A DNA stretch of 64,000 bases from NCBI GenBank assembly GCA_030407315.1, contig JALQPE010000193.1, forward strand, positions 62,001 through 126,000. The letters run 5' to 3'. This DNA comes from Asparagopsis taxiformis (Eukaryota > Rhodophyta > Florideophyceae > Bonnemaisoniales > Bonnemaisoniaceae). How positions within the stretch are numbered: position 1 is the first letter of the stretch; every line of letters starts with the position of its first letter. Positions 53,701 to 62,790 of the stretch are shown here, one piece after another. Under the pieces are notes generated by a model, which worked only from the letters and a program-made list of their open reading frames with translations, did no database searches and was not told where the DNA came from. The position numbers and the translations under genes were made by a program.

Positions 53701-56700
53701 TCCAGGAATGAAAAATCAGGCTCAGACTTGCTCTTCTCCGCGAGCTCCATTTCAATTTCTTCCCATGCCAATCGATCTTCTTCCAGGAAAGCTTCTTTCT
53801 CTTCTTCAGATAGTTCTTTCTTCTCTCTTCGTTTTCGTTTATCACGTAGTTTACGCCGAACCATCAATAGATTTTCAAGTTGCTCGTGAAGAACTTTGCG
53901 ATTTTGATGTAATTCATCGAATGCTCCAGCTAGTATTAGAGCTCCCATGGCTCGCTTATTCAGAACTCGCAAATCGACTCGTTCAGCAAGGTCAAGAATA
54001 CTATGAAAACGACCTCTGGCTTGCCGTTCAGTTAGGAGTGCCTTACTGACAGAGGCCCCTACCGTCTTTACAGCTTCAAGCCCGAAAAGAACCACTGGTT
54101 TTTTCGGATCTGTTCTGTCCACTGTGAACCCAAGTTCTGACTTATTGACTGATGGTGGAAGAACCTGAACACCGGACACATTTGCATCAGCCAGGTAGCG
54201 TACAAGCTTGTCAGATTGATTCATGTTGGATCGCAGGAGGGCGGCTGCATATTCGACTGGATAGTTCGCTTTGAGATAGGCAGTCTGGTAAGTGAGATGT
54301 GCATATGCGGTTGAATGAGATTTGTTGAAGCAATACTCCGCAAACTTGATCATCATGTCAAATAACTCAGTCGCTTTCGACTCTGGAACTCCACGCTGCT
54401 TAGCACCATTGATAAATCTTGGTCGTTCTCTTTCCATATCTTTTGTCTTTTTCTTACCCATTGCCCGTCGCAAAATATCTGCCTGGCCCAGGCTGTATCC
54501 AGCAAGATCTCTAGCAATTCGCATGATCTGCTCTTGATAAACCATAATTCCGTATGTCTCTCTGAGAATGGGCTCGAGAAGCGGATGGTCATATTCTATA
54601 GACTCAACGCCGTGTTTTCTGCGGATGAACTTCGGAATGAGTCCCGCATCAAGCGGCCCAGGACGATACAGCGCGAGAATGGAAGAGATGTCTTCTAGAC
54701 TTGACGGTCGTAGTTCTCGCACAATACTACGCATACCAGCTGACGCATCTAGTTGGAAAATGCCATCCAGTTCACCTTCGCAGAGAAGCTTATATGTTTT
54801 TGCATCATCCAAAGGTAAGGTATCAACAGAAAAATCAAGATTATCTTTCCCCTCTCGCTTGCGGCCATCGTTAATGAAGGACAGTGCAGTTTCAATGACA
54901 GTGAGATTCTTCAAACCTAGAAAATCCATTTTGAGCAGTCCAAGAGATTCAACATCTTCCATAGAATATTGCGTAATGGTTTCTCCATGCTTTGCCGTGC
55001 TGAGCGGCACGGCATCTGTGAGAGGCATTGCGGAAATGACGACGCCAGCAGCATGAATACCAAATGTTTTGTTCGTTCCTTCAATACGCATTGCTTTGTC
55101 TATCCAATTCCTGTACGCAGGATTTCTCTCGACAATCTTTTTAAAATCTTTGCTCGGTGTCTCTTCCGACAAGAGATTTGACAGAGGAGCTGGTTTGCCC
55201 CTGACGACAGGGATCAATTTCGCCAACCGGTCCGCATCAGAATACGGGACACTGTGAACTCTGGCGACGTCTTTTAAAACAGCTTTGCTGGTGAGACGAT
55301 TGAAAGTAATGATCTGTGCGACATGATCTGAGCCATATCGATCACTAACATAAGAAATGATCCGCTCACGGCCCTCCACGGAGAAGTCAGTATCGATATC
55401 AGGCATGCTCTTTCGTTCGGGGTTCAGAAATCGCTCGAAAAGCAAATTGAAAGGGATAGGGTCTACATCAGTAATTCTGAGTGCGAATGCAACAAGTGAA
55501 CCAGCTGCGGAACCGCGACCTGGTCCCACTGGAATATTTAGCTCCTTGGCATGTTTGATATAATCCCAGACGACAAGAAAATAGGATGAGAAACCCATTT
55601 TGGCGATCATATCCAGTTCAAGATTGAGCCGATCGTAGTATTGCTCTTCCAATTTGGGGTCTGCCAAGCCAGCATCTTTTCGTGCGGTGAGTCGCTCGCG
55701 TAAGCTTTTGTGCGCATTGTGACTAAGATAATCATCGTGAGAACCTGTAAAATCTTCCGGGATGGGAAAATCTGGAATTCGAGTCTCACCGAACAAGTCG
55801 TACTGGTCAACTTTCTCCGCAACTTGCAGTGTATTCTGCAGAGCTTCATCAATGACGCTTTGAGAAAGATGATCAACGAAGTTTTCGCGCATTTCGTCGA
55901 CTGATTTGAAGTACTCATTACCGGCATAGTGTAGTCGATTTTCGTCGGTGAGTAGTTTGCCTGTCTGGATACAAATAAGCGCGTCATGAGCTTCTGCATC
56001 CAGACAGCTAGTGAAATGACTGTCATTGGTAGCTATAACCTTGATGCCAAGCTCCTTTGAAATTTTCACCATCTCTGGATTGACGATCTTATCCTCCTTA
56101 CTTCCATGATCCTGGATCTCAAGATAAAAATCATCGCCAAACACATCTCTATACCACGCAGCGATGGACCTCGCCGTTTCCAATTGGCCGTTCAGAATAG
56201 CCTGTGGAATTTCACCACCAAGACAGGCACTAGAAACGATAAGCCCTTCCCTGTGCTGAAAAAGCTGTGCTTTGTTGACAGAAGGGCGCGCGAAAATCCC
56301 CTTGCCAACTTTGCCGTTGAGATGGGCCATAGTGGTGAGTTTAACGAGATTTCTATATCCGATCGTGTTCTTCGCAAGTACAATGAGGTGATATTTCTTC
56401 GGCCCTCTGTCACCCTTTCGCAGTGAGCGTCCGGGCACATCATTGACAATATACATTTCATTGCCAATGATCGGTTTGACGGGGGTATGTTTACATTCGC
56501 GCAATAGCTCGATGGCGCCGTACAGCACGCCGTGATCTGTGAGAGCTAACGCTGGGACGCCAAGTTCGGCGGCGCGCGAGACTAGATTTGGAAGCTGACT
56601 AGCACCGTCCAGAAGCGAAAAGTCTGAGTGGACATGAAGTGGAACGTATTGTTTGGCAGGCGGACTGTCAAGCGTTGCACACGGAACGGGGCGGACGGTT

Positions 56701-56804
56701 CGAGCATGCTTGATTTGAAAGTGTGGAAAGACTGGACGGAGGAAGAGGGGCGGGGGCGGGAGAAAGGCTTTTCGGGTCCGACGATGCACCGGGAGAGGAA
56801 GCAT
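50769..56804 (-). CDS. dnaE: Bacterial-type DNA polymerase III alpha subunit (DnaE) with long C-terminal extension
   Basis: 2011 residues in one uninterrupted frame, against about 1200 in bacteria. Residues 1-50 (MLPLPVHRRTRKAFLPPPPL..., no acidic residue until Asp46) look like an organelle transit peptide. The PHP domain follows (HVHSDFSLLDG at 57, LTDHG at 89, NDSHF at 260). The C-family polymerase core has the catalytic PDIDTDF (Asp469, Asp471) and KMDFLGLKNL (Asp627), plus GPGRGSAAGSLVA, FGIHAAGVVIS and YRPGPLDAG. FAEY-CFNKSH (824/825) is an undivided intein site. HhH and OB (VIILSCITELKKM, residues 1098-1147) follow. Residues 1350-1700 are acidic, Ser-rich and disordered. Residues 1709-1975 resemble two hotdog domains. 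Convergent with ligA, 62 bp between stops. Confidence 0.95.
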   Translation of the reverse strand: MLPLPVHRRTRKAFLPPPPLFLRPVFPHFQIKHARTVRPVPCATLDSPPAKQYVPLHVHSDFSLLDGASQLPNLVSRAAELGVPALALTDHGVLYGAIELLRECKHTPVKPIIGNEMYIVNDVPGRSLRKGDRGPKKYHLIVLAKNTIGYRNLVKLTTMAHLNGKVGKGIFARPSVNKAQLFQHREGLIVSSACLGGEIPQAILNGQLETARSIAAWYRDVFGDDFYLEIQDHGSKEDKIVNPEMVKISKELGIKVIATNDSHFTSCLDAEAHDALICIQTGKLLTDENRLHYAGNEYFKSVDEMRENFVDHLSQSVIDEALQNTLQVAEKVDQYDLFGETRIPDFPIPEDFTGSHDDYLSHNAHKSLRERLTARKDAGLADPKLEEQYYDRLNLELDMIAKMGFSSYFLVVWDYIKHAKELNIPVGPGRGSAAGSLVAFALRITDVDPIPFNLLFERFLNPERKSMPDIDTDFSVEGRERIISYVSDRYGSDHVAQIITFNRLTSKAVLKDVARVHSVPYSDADRLAKLIPVVRGKPAPLSNLLSEETPSKDFKKIVERNPAYRNWIDKAMRIEGTNKTFGIHAAGVVISAMPLTDAVPLSTAKHGETITQYSMEDVESLGLLKMDFLGLKNLTVIETALSFINDGRKREGKDNLDFSVDTLPLDDAKTYKLLCEGELDGIFQLDASAGMRSIVRELRPSSLEDISSILALYRPGPLDAGLIPKFIRRKHGVESIEYDHPLLEPILRETYGIMVYQEQIMRIARDLAGYSLGQADILRRAMGKKKTKDMERERPRFINGAKQRGVPESKATELFDMMIKFAEYCFNKSHSTAYAHLTYQTAYLKANYPVEYAAALLRSNMNQSDKLVRYLADANVSGVQVLPPSVNKSELGFTVDRTDPKKPVVLFGLEAVKTVGASVSKALLTERQARGRFHSILDLAERVDLRVLNKRAMGALILAGAFDELHQNRKVLHEQLENLLMVRRKLRDKRKRREKKELSEEEKEAFLEEDRLAWEEIEMELAEKSKSEPDFSFLERLAGEKGTMGFYASGHPLYDLHEVRRVLDCTRVDHLIGDSSQEDTQNSEVLNHELSKTAISGSEVIILSCITELKKMTTAKGKKMAKWNIEDAGGRVAGIVFPGAYEIVEQLCTKKSEEQRISDGVPVAAVSETTETTAISSAEQGSTADDEEFVVQEDARVIVWGKVDHESSGTTQVIIDDVQRVDDVQAIVATAVETEQRYSSANILILRRSAAEVLGVTTSAPSSTTYIDSNGEKRKRWPKKTVLAEKCRIPLILKSVDGNGEVISYENAGNNLRFPSDYAELVQALEKRSGFSMEIISIKSDVMDMSGGIEVDDLIVSEEENALSLPRDTELVEDFIEENVLTTTEDVYSTDAVQELGVRVQTSSLSGESEAKMSIPITEDPSREQENIPDSDWDTTVVTDSDVEEESQNEPEPIEEMKHKSDAPTRTESSVQKPNRVVGGVSLNAAQQEEHQALFEALRHSLTNRDNSKSPVLTWKERLAQARAEPHRTMIEREVTEENIDSGVSTVNTAIKESNRVNQSELAFSNDVSNSREGTMASLQQERGNFSSTQQVVSRQESVSSFPEYATRRHNTESCGSDLSRPSQSTDTDENFRWEKNEALTRSDNSMNTNGSHLDDPLADHVSLAAPELKYSMKESVIQPLWNSENVPNEARDNEGFASPRSSVPTVEVDIGPVMDLSNGMEMNFNDGFSALLDMVCLVAGDVAQLYTKTHVQFEALSGMDVVKITEENIVLNVSGQVAFVDHHRIFVLVEVKENTATGTRKRPRSIGNVAVSFTTNVVLEPIVIKTKKAQKLVEVTRAKLEDASSSCTDASNRAVVLGKDLQSTSCYEISENMCGSNITTDSTYDGGELLRWMSRAALVGAKHVLKSNDDFQIVRMDNGILTNLSALEDDASVNLRVNVEGVSSGSVVVRVEIEALGSSDDCRIGTGRFWMRSMARERLKNHVFQNEDKPLFSFIEVADMFKNLAKALVL
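50880..51680 (-). other. C-terminal tandem hotdog-like module in DnaE (residues about 1709-1975)
   Basis: Two successive segments match the hotdog acyl-CoA thioesterase pattern by eye. First: FNDGFSALLDMVCLVAGDVA, then HVQFEALSGMDVVKI, NVSGQVAFVDHHRIFVLVEV and ATGTRKRPRSIGNVAVSF, strongly reminiscent of the ACOT7/ACOT12 layout. Second: YDGGELLRWMSRAALVGAKH, then VNLRVNVEGVSSGSVVVRVE and IGTGRFWMRS. The first repeat keeps an Asp at the LLD position (Asp1734); in the second the corresponding position is Ser (WMS). Enzyme activity is therefore doubtful. This is pattern recognition without a structure search. Confidence 0.5.
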
Positions 56805-58652
56805 ACTGGGGGGAGGCGGATGAGATTGTATCGAGGTCGGATCTGGCGGCTCAATTGGTTTGCGTTGTGGAGCTGAGGTGATGCAATGCGGCTCAGCTCA
56901 CCAGGGAGAAGATAGCATGAGGCGGCGATAAGCGAAATTTTATTAGGAAAATAAAATTGCGTGAATTAAGGACAGCGTGTCCGGAAACGTATCTGCAATG
57001 GACCAATGGCACGCGGCTTGGCGGTCTTGTGCCATTATGGTGAGACGGGCGAAAAGTGTTTCTTGTATCCAAGTTACTACATTCTACGTCGCGTCACGTG
57101 GCCAGGTGTTTGATCTCGGTCAGCAACACGATAGGACTGGCGTAGAGCTGTGACAAGGCTGCTTAAGGCGAGTAAGTCAGGTGTAGTATGTATACAACAC
57201 GTAGGTATGTTTCGTAGAAACACATCAAAGCGGAATGTGTACGGCGGTAATAGCGGTGGGGGAGCACGGCACTGCTGCGAGTGATCTTGGTTGTAGAAAT
57301 GGCGTCATGAATATGCAAGTCATAAGTGTAGTCTTGAGTTTGGCGCCACACAGTCGGATGGTCGCGGACGGGCGTGCGGGATAAATCACACGAGAACAAA
57401 AAGGGGGCGTAGAAACGATCTCTTGGAGCAGCTACGGCTGTATCTGTTATGGGTGGCAAGTCTAGGTGTCACTGTCCTCAACAAAACACGGAGGGTTGAG
57501 TGTTGTGCAATAGGCACGACGAATTTAAACTTGCTTCGTCGGCATGCCTTTCCTACATGTATGTCAGGTAAGCATAAAGGCAAACATTGGAATGGTTTGG
57601 TTCCATTGCATTGTTGAAGTGCATCAACGGGGGTATCACGCACAACTGCAATGACTTACATATCTTCTCTCGTCTCATGGCGGAAACATACAAGAATATG
57701 TTTCCGCACAAGTTACTCGAGGAAACAAATTTACAGACAGCAATGTGTGCATCATTATGTGCATGCCCACTCATGCACGTACACGTAATGGATCTACCAG
57801 AATTCAAGCAGTGTGCCGTTTGATTTCACCGCTTTAGTTGTAAGTGCGTAATTTAGGTTGACGCCGTCACGACAGCACTTTGGCGTCGTTATGTCGAACG
57901 ATGGCAGTACACTTGTCCCAAATTACACCTCAACTTGACCGAGCAAACTGTAACCCACGCCACGTTGAAGAAACACTCGCGCTGGTGTGGTCGAAAGTTG
58001 CGAGATGTAGACAACAGGGTTGGCGTGAGATTGGAGCAGACACTGATTGCTGTAACAGACAGTCATTGTTACCTTGCATCATCCTTGTTGTCATACGTGG
58101 CCCATAACAAATTGTTCTGCGAATAGTAAGGCATGGACCGTTCCCCTTGTGTCCCATGCATTCTGCCTGTTATGAAACGCCTGCGTGCGATCCAGCTTTC
58201 CGATTTCTGATAGGCTGCCCATCACCTCCAAATACCAAATCATTGGACCAAACATGTGCCCCATATATACAAATTGGCCCACTTCTAGCTGTCTGTAAAC
58301 TGCCCCGCCTGGCCGGCTGCGACTACCACCTTCACTCTGCTTAAATACTCCTTCCATCCAAGAGGCCCATTTCGCTCCAAAATTTTCACTTTTTTCCTCT
58401 CTAATCGTTTTACTGTACGCCCATCCCTCCACACCAAAATGGACATATGCGCAACACTCACTTCAACTGCTTCACACACTGTTGCGGAACAAACCAAACC
58501 ATTTCGCAACACTGCTCCGATTCCAGCCAAGTCTGCCCAGAACCCAGTCAGCTTATCATATGCAGTAAATCCATTTGATATAAAAGCCGCTCAATCCGCT
58601 CTTCTTTCAAACTTGTTTTCTATTAACGGCCAAACTATTTTACTCTGATAAC
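56805..58652. other. Intergenic region between dnaE and the secreted orphan
   Basis: 1.85 kb with only short open frames. The left end should hold the dnaE promoter. Nothing repetitive or RNA-like recognised. Confidence 0.5.
58579..58585 (+). promoter_or_regulatory. TATA box of the secreted orphan gene
   Basis: TATAAAA 74 bp upstream of the ATG at 58653, close to the spacing seen for the Cys-module gene at 7463. Seen in sequence; function inferred. Confidence 0.5.
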
Positions 58653-59339
58653 ATGAATCTTATCGTGTTTACTCTTTTCCTATTTTCTTTCGGCTATACC
58701 CAAGCCCAGAAACCAAATGCTTGTCCAGAAATTTGCCACCCATTTCTAGACGGGTTCTTTAAAGCTCAAGATGATTGTAGCAAGCCTGGATTGAGCAATC
58801 TATGCCATGTCGATCTCTGTCGAAATGGAAACGGTATAATATGTACATTGCCAACCGACTCTTTTATCCTTCCGACCAATATTTTCGAAACTCAAGACGT
58901 CGTCCTGAGCTTCACCTGGAAGAACAATCAGCCAGGTTTAGATACTTCTATTGTATTTGAAGGTTCCGAGGCTGGCGTGGAATGTAAACGTCTTTCACGT
59001 TTCCTAGAATTCGTTGGTGATAGACAATTTCCACGAACATCTGCGTCTTACATCATAGATGTTGAAGATGCCCGTCTATCCGGCCTTTGGGAAAAGAAAA
59101 CTTCTATTATCAGTCGCGCTGCGTGGTCAGGAGACGGAAGTATAGATCCGGCCACTCTTACTGTGTTTGTGAGGAACAAACTCACCGAGTCCGTACTGCT
59201 TGGATCTCAGACATCGATTTCCATTCTTCCTGACATATCGAGGACCAAGCGTTCATGTCCTGGTTCACAAGTAGCTGTTGTATCCATTCGACGCAACAAG
59301 GACTTTACCCGGGTCACAGTGACTGATAGGCTACTCTAG
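58653..59339 (+). CDS. Secreted protein of unknown function
   Basis: 228 residues. A good signal peptide (MNLIVFTLFLFSFGYTQAQ) leads into a Cys-rich N-terminal segment (CPEICHPFLDGFFKAQDDC, CHVDLC, IIC) and then a beta-rich, Ser/Thr-containing domain with few Cys. No membrane anchor is seen at the C-terminus, which ends VSIRRNKDFTRVTVTDRLL. I recognise no family. The layout suggests an extracellular or cell-wall protein, possibly lineage-specific. A TATA box at 58579 and the lack of neighbours within 1.8 kb on the left and 2.4 kb on the right mark it as a gene in sparser DNA. Confidence 0.75.
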   Translation: MNLIVFTLFLFSFGYTQAQKPNACPEICHPFLDGFFKAQDDCSKPGLSNLCHVDLCRNGNGIICTLPTDSFILPTNIFETQDVVLSFTWKNNQPGLDTSIVFEGSEAGVECKRLSRFLEFVGDRQFPRTSASYIIDVEDARLSGLWEKKTSIISRAAWSGDGSIDPATLTVFVRNKLTESVLLGSQTSISILPDISRTKRSCPGSQVAVVSIRRNKDFTRVTVTDRLL

Positions 59340-61812
59340 GCGGAATTGTTCACTTTTCTAGAGTTAGTGGAAGCTTCATGACTGTTGATTTCATGCAGAT
59401 TCTCGACACAAGTGTAGTAGCTTCGATATTGGAACTTTCCAACCAGTGCTCCAAATAAACGTAACCAAACATCTTTATTTCAATCTAATATGCATGGCTG
59501 GCGCATGGCTGTCGATCCGCAACCTCCTATCTCCCAAGTAGAGACTACCCTCAAACTTCATGATACATCTCTAATAAGAAAAGGGGCTACAGATCCCTGG
59601 ATTTAAGTTTTTTCCTCCTGAATTCTCAGCTGGAAGAAGCACGTTTGGTGGAAGAAGACAAATGTTGTCGTATTTTGAGAGCATTATATTACTTTGCCCA
59701 GATCTCCTCCTATTTTCCCCACGAATCGTACGTTGCGTTCTCTGTTATGGAAGACTACATTCGAATGAGGACCCACAAAGATGAGAGAGCCTTCTTATTT
59801 ACTAGTTTCATATATGCTTGAAATCAGAGACATAATTCACCATCCTGCGTTTGAGTTGTTGATTCTCTAGAAGCACCGCTTAGAAAGCATTATGCAGCCG
59901 GCATAATTACATCAACATTTCATATAGTGACAAATCGCTGCTCGTCGAATTTTCGAAATAAGCAGAAAGAAGTACTGCTGAACAACGAGCTCACCGCTTC
60001 CGACAGCATATGAGACGACGAGATTCTGTGAAAAGGGGATGTCAAATGGTTATCTGTCATATGGTAACGCAGTTCAGTTTTGTTTGGACAAAATTCACTT
60101 TACACTATACTCAATTATCTGAGAAAAATCCATGTTTGGAGAAGAATCTCAATTCTACGAGCGACGAAACGTCTTTTGAAGTAGTTTGGCCTGAGAACGT
60201 AGACTCCTCTCTTCGTAGGAGATCTTTCATCACTCTCAGACTATCCGTTTGGACTTGCGCACGTACCATAATGTGATCGTGAAGAAATGAAGACATGATC
60301 ATAGTTTTTCATCACCAGTGGCAACAAGGTACCAACGCAGTCAATATATCGTTTCCTGTACCGTGCTCGGAACCTACAGTAAGGCCACGGCAAGCCAGCA
60401 ACGAGGGAAAAGGAGCAATAGATCCACTGCGGCTTGGTGCGATTAAAACATCTCTCAGGAAGTGCAGACAATCTTACGAACACATACATCTAGTGACAAT
60501 TCTTGTCACCTACGGTTCGCACAGTCATTTTCGAGGAAATATGGCACGTCGTATGTCGGTAAGGAGGGCAGAAGGAAAGTATCGATTTGATATTGCTGAG
60601 TCATTAAGATTGAAAATAGGGCTGATAACGCCTGGAGGATGTCTAGGTGTCAAATAAGGGATACAGCGTGAAATTGAAAGTGACTGTATGAACATCCGAG
60701 ACATGAATCGGGCAAACACTAAATTAATGGTATTCCACGAGAAAATTGAAGCGGTTGCAATGGGGTAAGCTGTATCGTTCCAAGTTTCTACTCTTCACGA
60801 TAAGAGTACTTGCAGGGGGCCATTTTCTGTGTTCATTGTTGGAATCCTTTCTGCGCACAACAATGCGGCGAAAGCATAAGTATACACGGGGAGAGGTGCA
60901 ATGTCGGAAGATGAAGTGACTATGGTCGTAAATCAAAGATGAATGAGCAGAAGGATGTAAATTGTTTGCGAGTACGGTAGCGTCATAGATGACATTGCAG
61001 TTACAAGAATACACATGTGCTGAGGTAATAACAGAAAGCGAAATTTGATTCGTCACGAAACTATCGCAGCATGCTTCCAGCAGGATATTGATTCAAATGT
61101 GTTGGATGCTTCATCAATGGACAAATCATTGTACTGCGTAAAGGAGGCGCATTTTGTGATGCGAAATCGGAGTTGACGAAGGCTAATATTACTTACTACG
61201 TGTTGATCATCGCTTGGCATGCGTGAACAGCGACTTGTCTACAACGCGAGTAACGGATTTGTGTGGTGTCAATGCGCTGTCAAGAGAAGCCGAAATTCCT
61301 GATGTCTGGAACGGGCCGGCCCCCTCCGAGCAAGGAGCCTGTGGGTCGCATTCTGGCTGGCAGTGCAATCTAATTGGTTGTTACTATCCAGTCGGGATTT
61401 CTCAATATCTTCGCTGCAGCGCTGTTTTGCACTGCTTACACTCAAGCATTTTGAGAAGTGACGTCATTTTTCGTGATAATTTATATTTTTCCCAAAACTC
61501 GAGTGAACATTTGCGATTTTATTACCTCATCAAGGAGTACGTGTCTCGCGTTGGCAAACGGATTATCCACTGTTCCATATAGGTTTCTCCCGTGACATTC
61601 TCTATTTTGCTATTATTTTCCGAACAGTATAATACTTTGGGTGTCGTCTCGACCAACTGTAAATTGCTCTTACATCAAACGGATCTGAAACAACAAATGC
61701 CCTCTTTTTAATTCAAATTTCTTCCTGCACCAACCCACCTTCGTGTAATCCGCTGTCATGGATCACAGTTTCCGCGGATCAAACTCTACCCTTCGTCAGT
61801 AACCTTCCCATC
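59340..61812. other. Intergenic region without a recognisable gene
   Basis: About 2.5 kb, AT-rich. Short frames, the longest about 120 codons, show no family words or splice-linked continuation. Nothing that looks like an RNA gene or a terminal repeat was seen. Confidence 0.5.
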
Positions 61813-62790
61813 ATGCACATTTCCAGCAGCTACAAACTCCTTTTCAAACCCCTCGTCCTAACTCACCGCCTATTCTTCTTCTTCGTCTTCCTTTCTGGCA
61901 TCATTCTGGGCGCACTGCTGATCTACACAATTCACCCATTTCTCAACTCCGACACCATTTCAACTGAACAAAGCCAAAAAGTAACTCAAATTGTCTCCAA
62001 CTCCAAAACCTCGCTCAATGAGGACATACTAACTTCCATAACTGACCGCAATGCTGACTTCAAATATGTGAGACGCCCGGACGTGCTCGTGGTCGGCATG
62101 ACCAAAAGCGGTTCAACATCTTTCTGGAACTGGATGTACCGCTCCATGAAAGGCCACAATTACACATGCACTGCATTCGTACAAAGTCTCAACGCTTCGC
62201 CTTGTTGGGGCGATGACGCCTACTACCTGAATTGGTTTAATGCCAGTGAGCAATTGAGACTTCTGAAATCGCCGAGTACATTGCGCGTGGCATTGTGGAG
62301 AGATCCGTTCGGAAGAGCTGTCTCGGCTTGGAAGTCAAAGGTAACCTGTGAGGGAGAACGGTTTGGAACCGATATAAGAAATAGGGAAAGGGTTGTAGCA
62401 AATCTTCGAGTCAATGCAGCATTACCAGGCATGACGTGTATGAATATAACAGAATATGCTTCTACGCTCGACATCATTCGCACAAGAATTTTGAACGGCG
62501 AGATTAGGATGAAGAATGTGGATCCACATGTGAGAACTCAAGAACATTATTCACATTTAATTCAGTACGATGCTGTGTTCACTGTTGCGGAAGCAGCAGA
62601 AGATGTTAGGTTGCTGGACAGCATTGTGGCACGAGTGCAGTATAAGGATGTCGCAAGAGTTGGATTGCCGAATATGCATACCTCTACTGGTGGCGAGATT
62701 GAAATTCCCGAAGAGGCTGCCAGGAAAATTGCAGCTTTTGCGGCACTAACGAAGCCGAGGCCAGCAGCGCGCACTGCGGTTCCCACGTGA
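61813..62790 (+). CDS. Type II membrane sulfotransferase (carbohydrate-type)
   Basis: 325 residues. A cytosolic tail and one membrane anchor (LFFFFVFLSGIILGALLIY, residues about 20-40) precede a lumenal catalytic domain, the layout of Golgi sulfotransferases. The PAPS 5'-phosphosulfate loop is VVGMTKSGSTSFWNW near residue 93, and the 3'-phosphate motif is LWRDPFGRAVSAW. N-glycosylation sequons (NYT, NAS, NIT) fit a lumenal protein. Red algal walls contain sulfated galactans (carrageenan, agaran), so a polysaccharide sulfotransferase is a reasonable inference, but the acceptor cannot be read from sequence. It stands alone: no hydrolase or other sulfotransferase is nearby in the window. Confidence 0.8.
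   Translation: MHISSSYKLLFKPLVLTHRLFFFFVFLSGIILGALLIYTIHPFLNSDTISTEQSQKVTQIVSNSKTSLNEDILTSITDRNADFKYVRRPDVLVVGMTKSGSTSFWNWMYRSMKGHNYTCTAFVQSLNASPCWGDDAYYLNWFNASEQLRLLKSPSTLRVALWRDPFGRAVSAWKSKVTCEGERFGTDIRNRERVVANLRVNAALPGMTCMNITEYASTLDIIRTRILNGEIRMKNVDPHVRTQEHYSHLIQYDAVFTVAEAAEDVRLLDSIVARVQYKDVARVGLPNMHTSTGGEIEIPEEAARKIAAFAALTKPRPAARTAVPT

Noticed and set aside
54330..54335. An intein in dnaE
   Set aside because: The AEY/CFN junction is contiguous. No intein motifs interrupt the frame anywhere.
60010..60657. Open frames in the 59-62 kb gap
   Set aside because: Short, Ser/Arg-rich and without signal peptides or family words.
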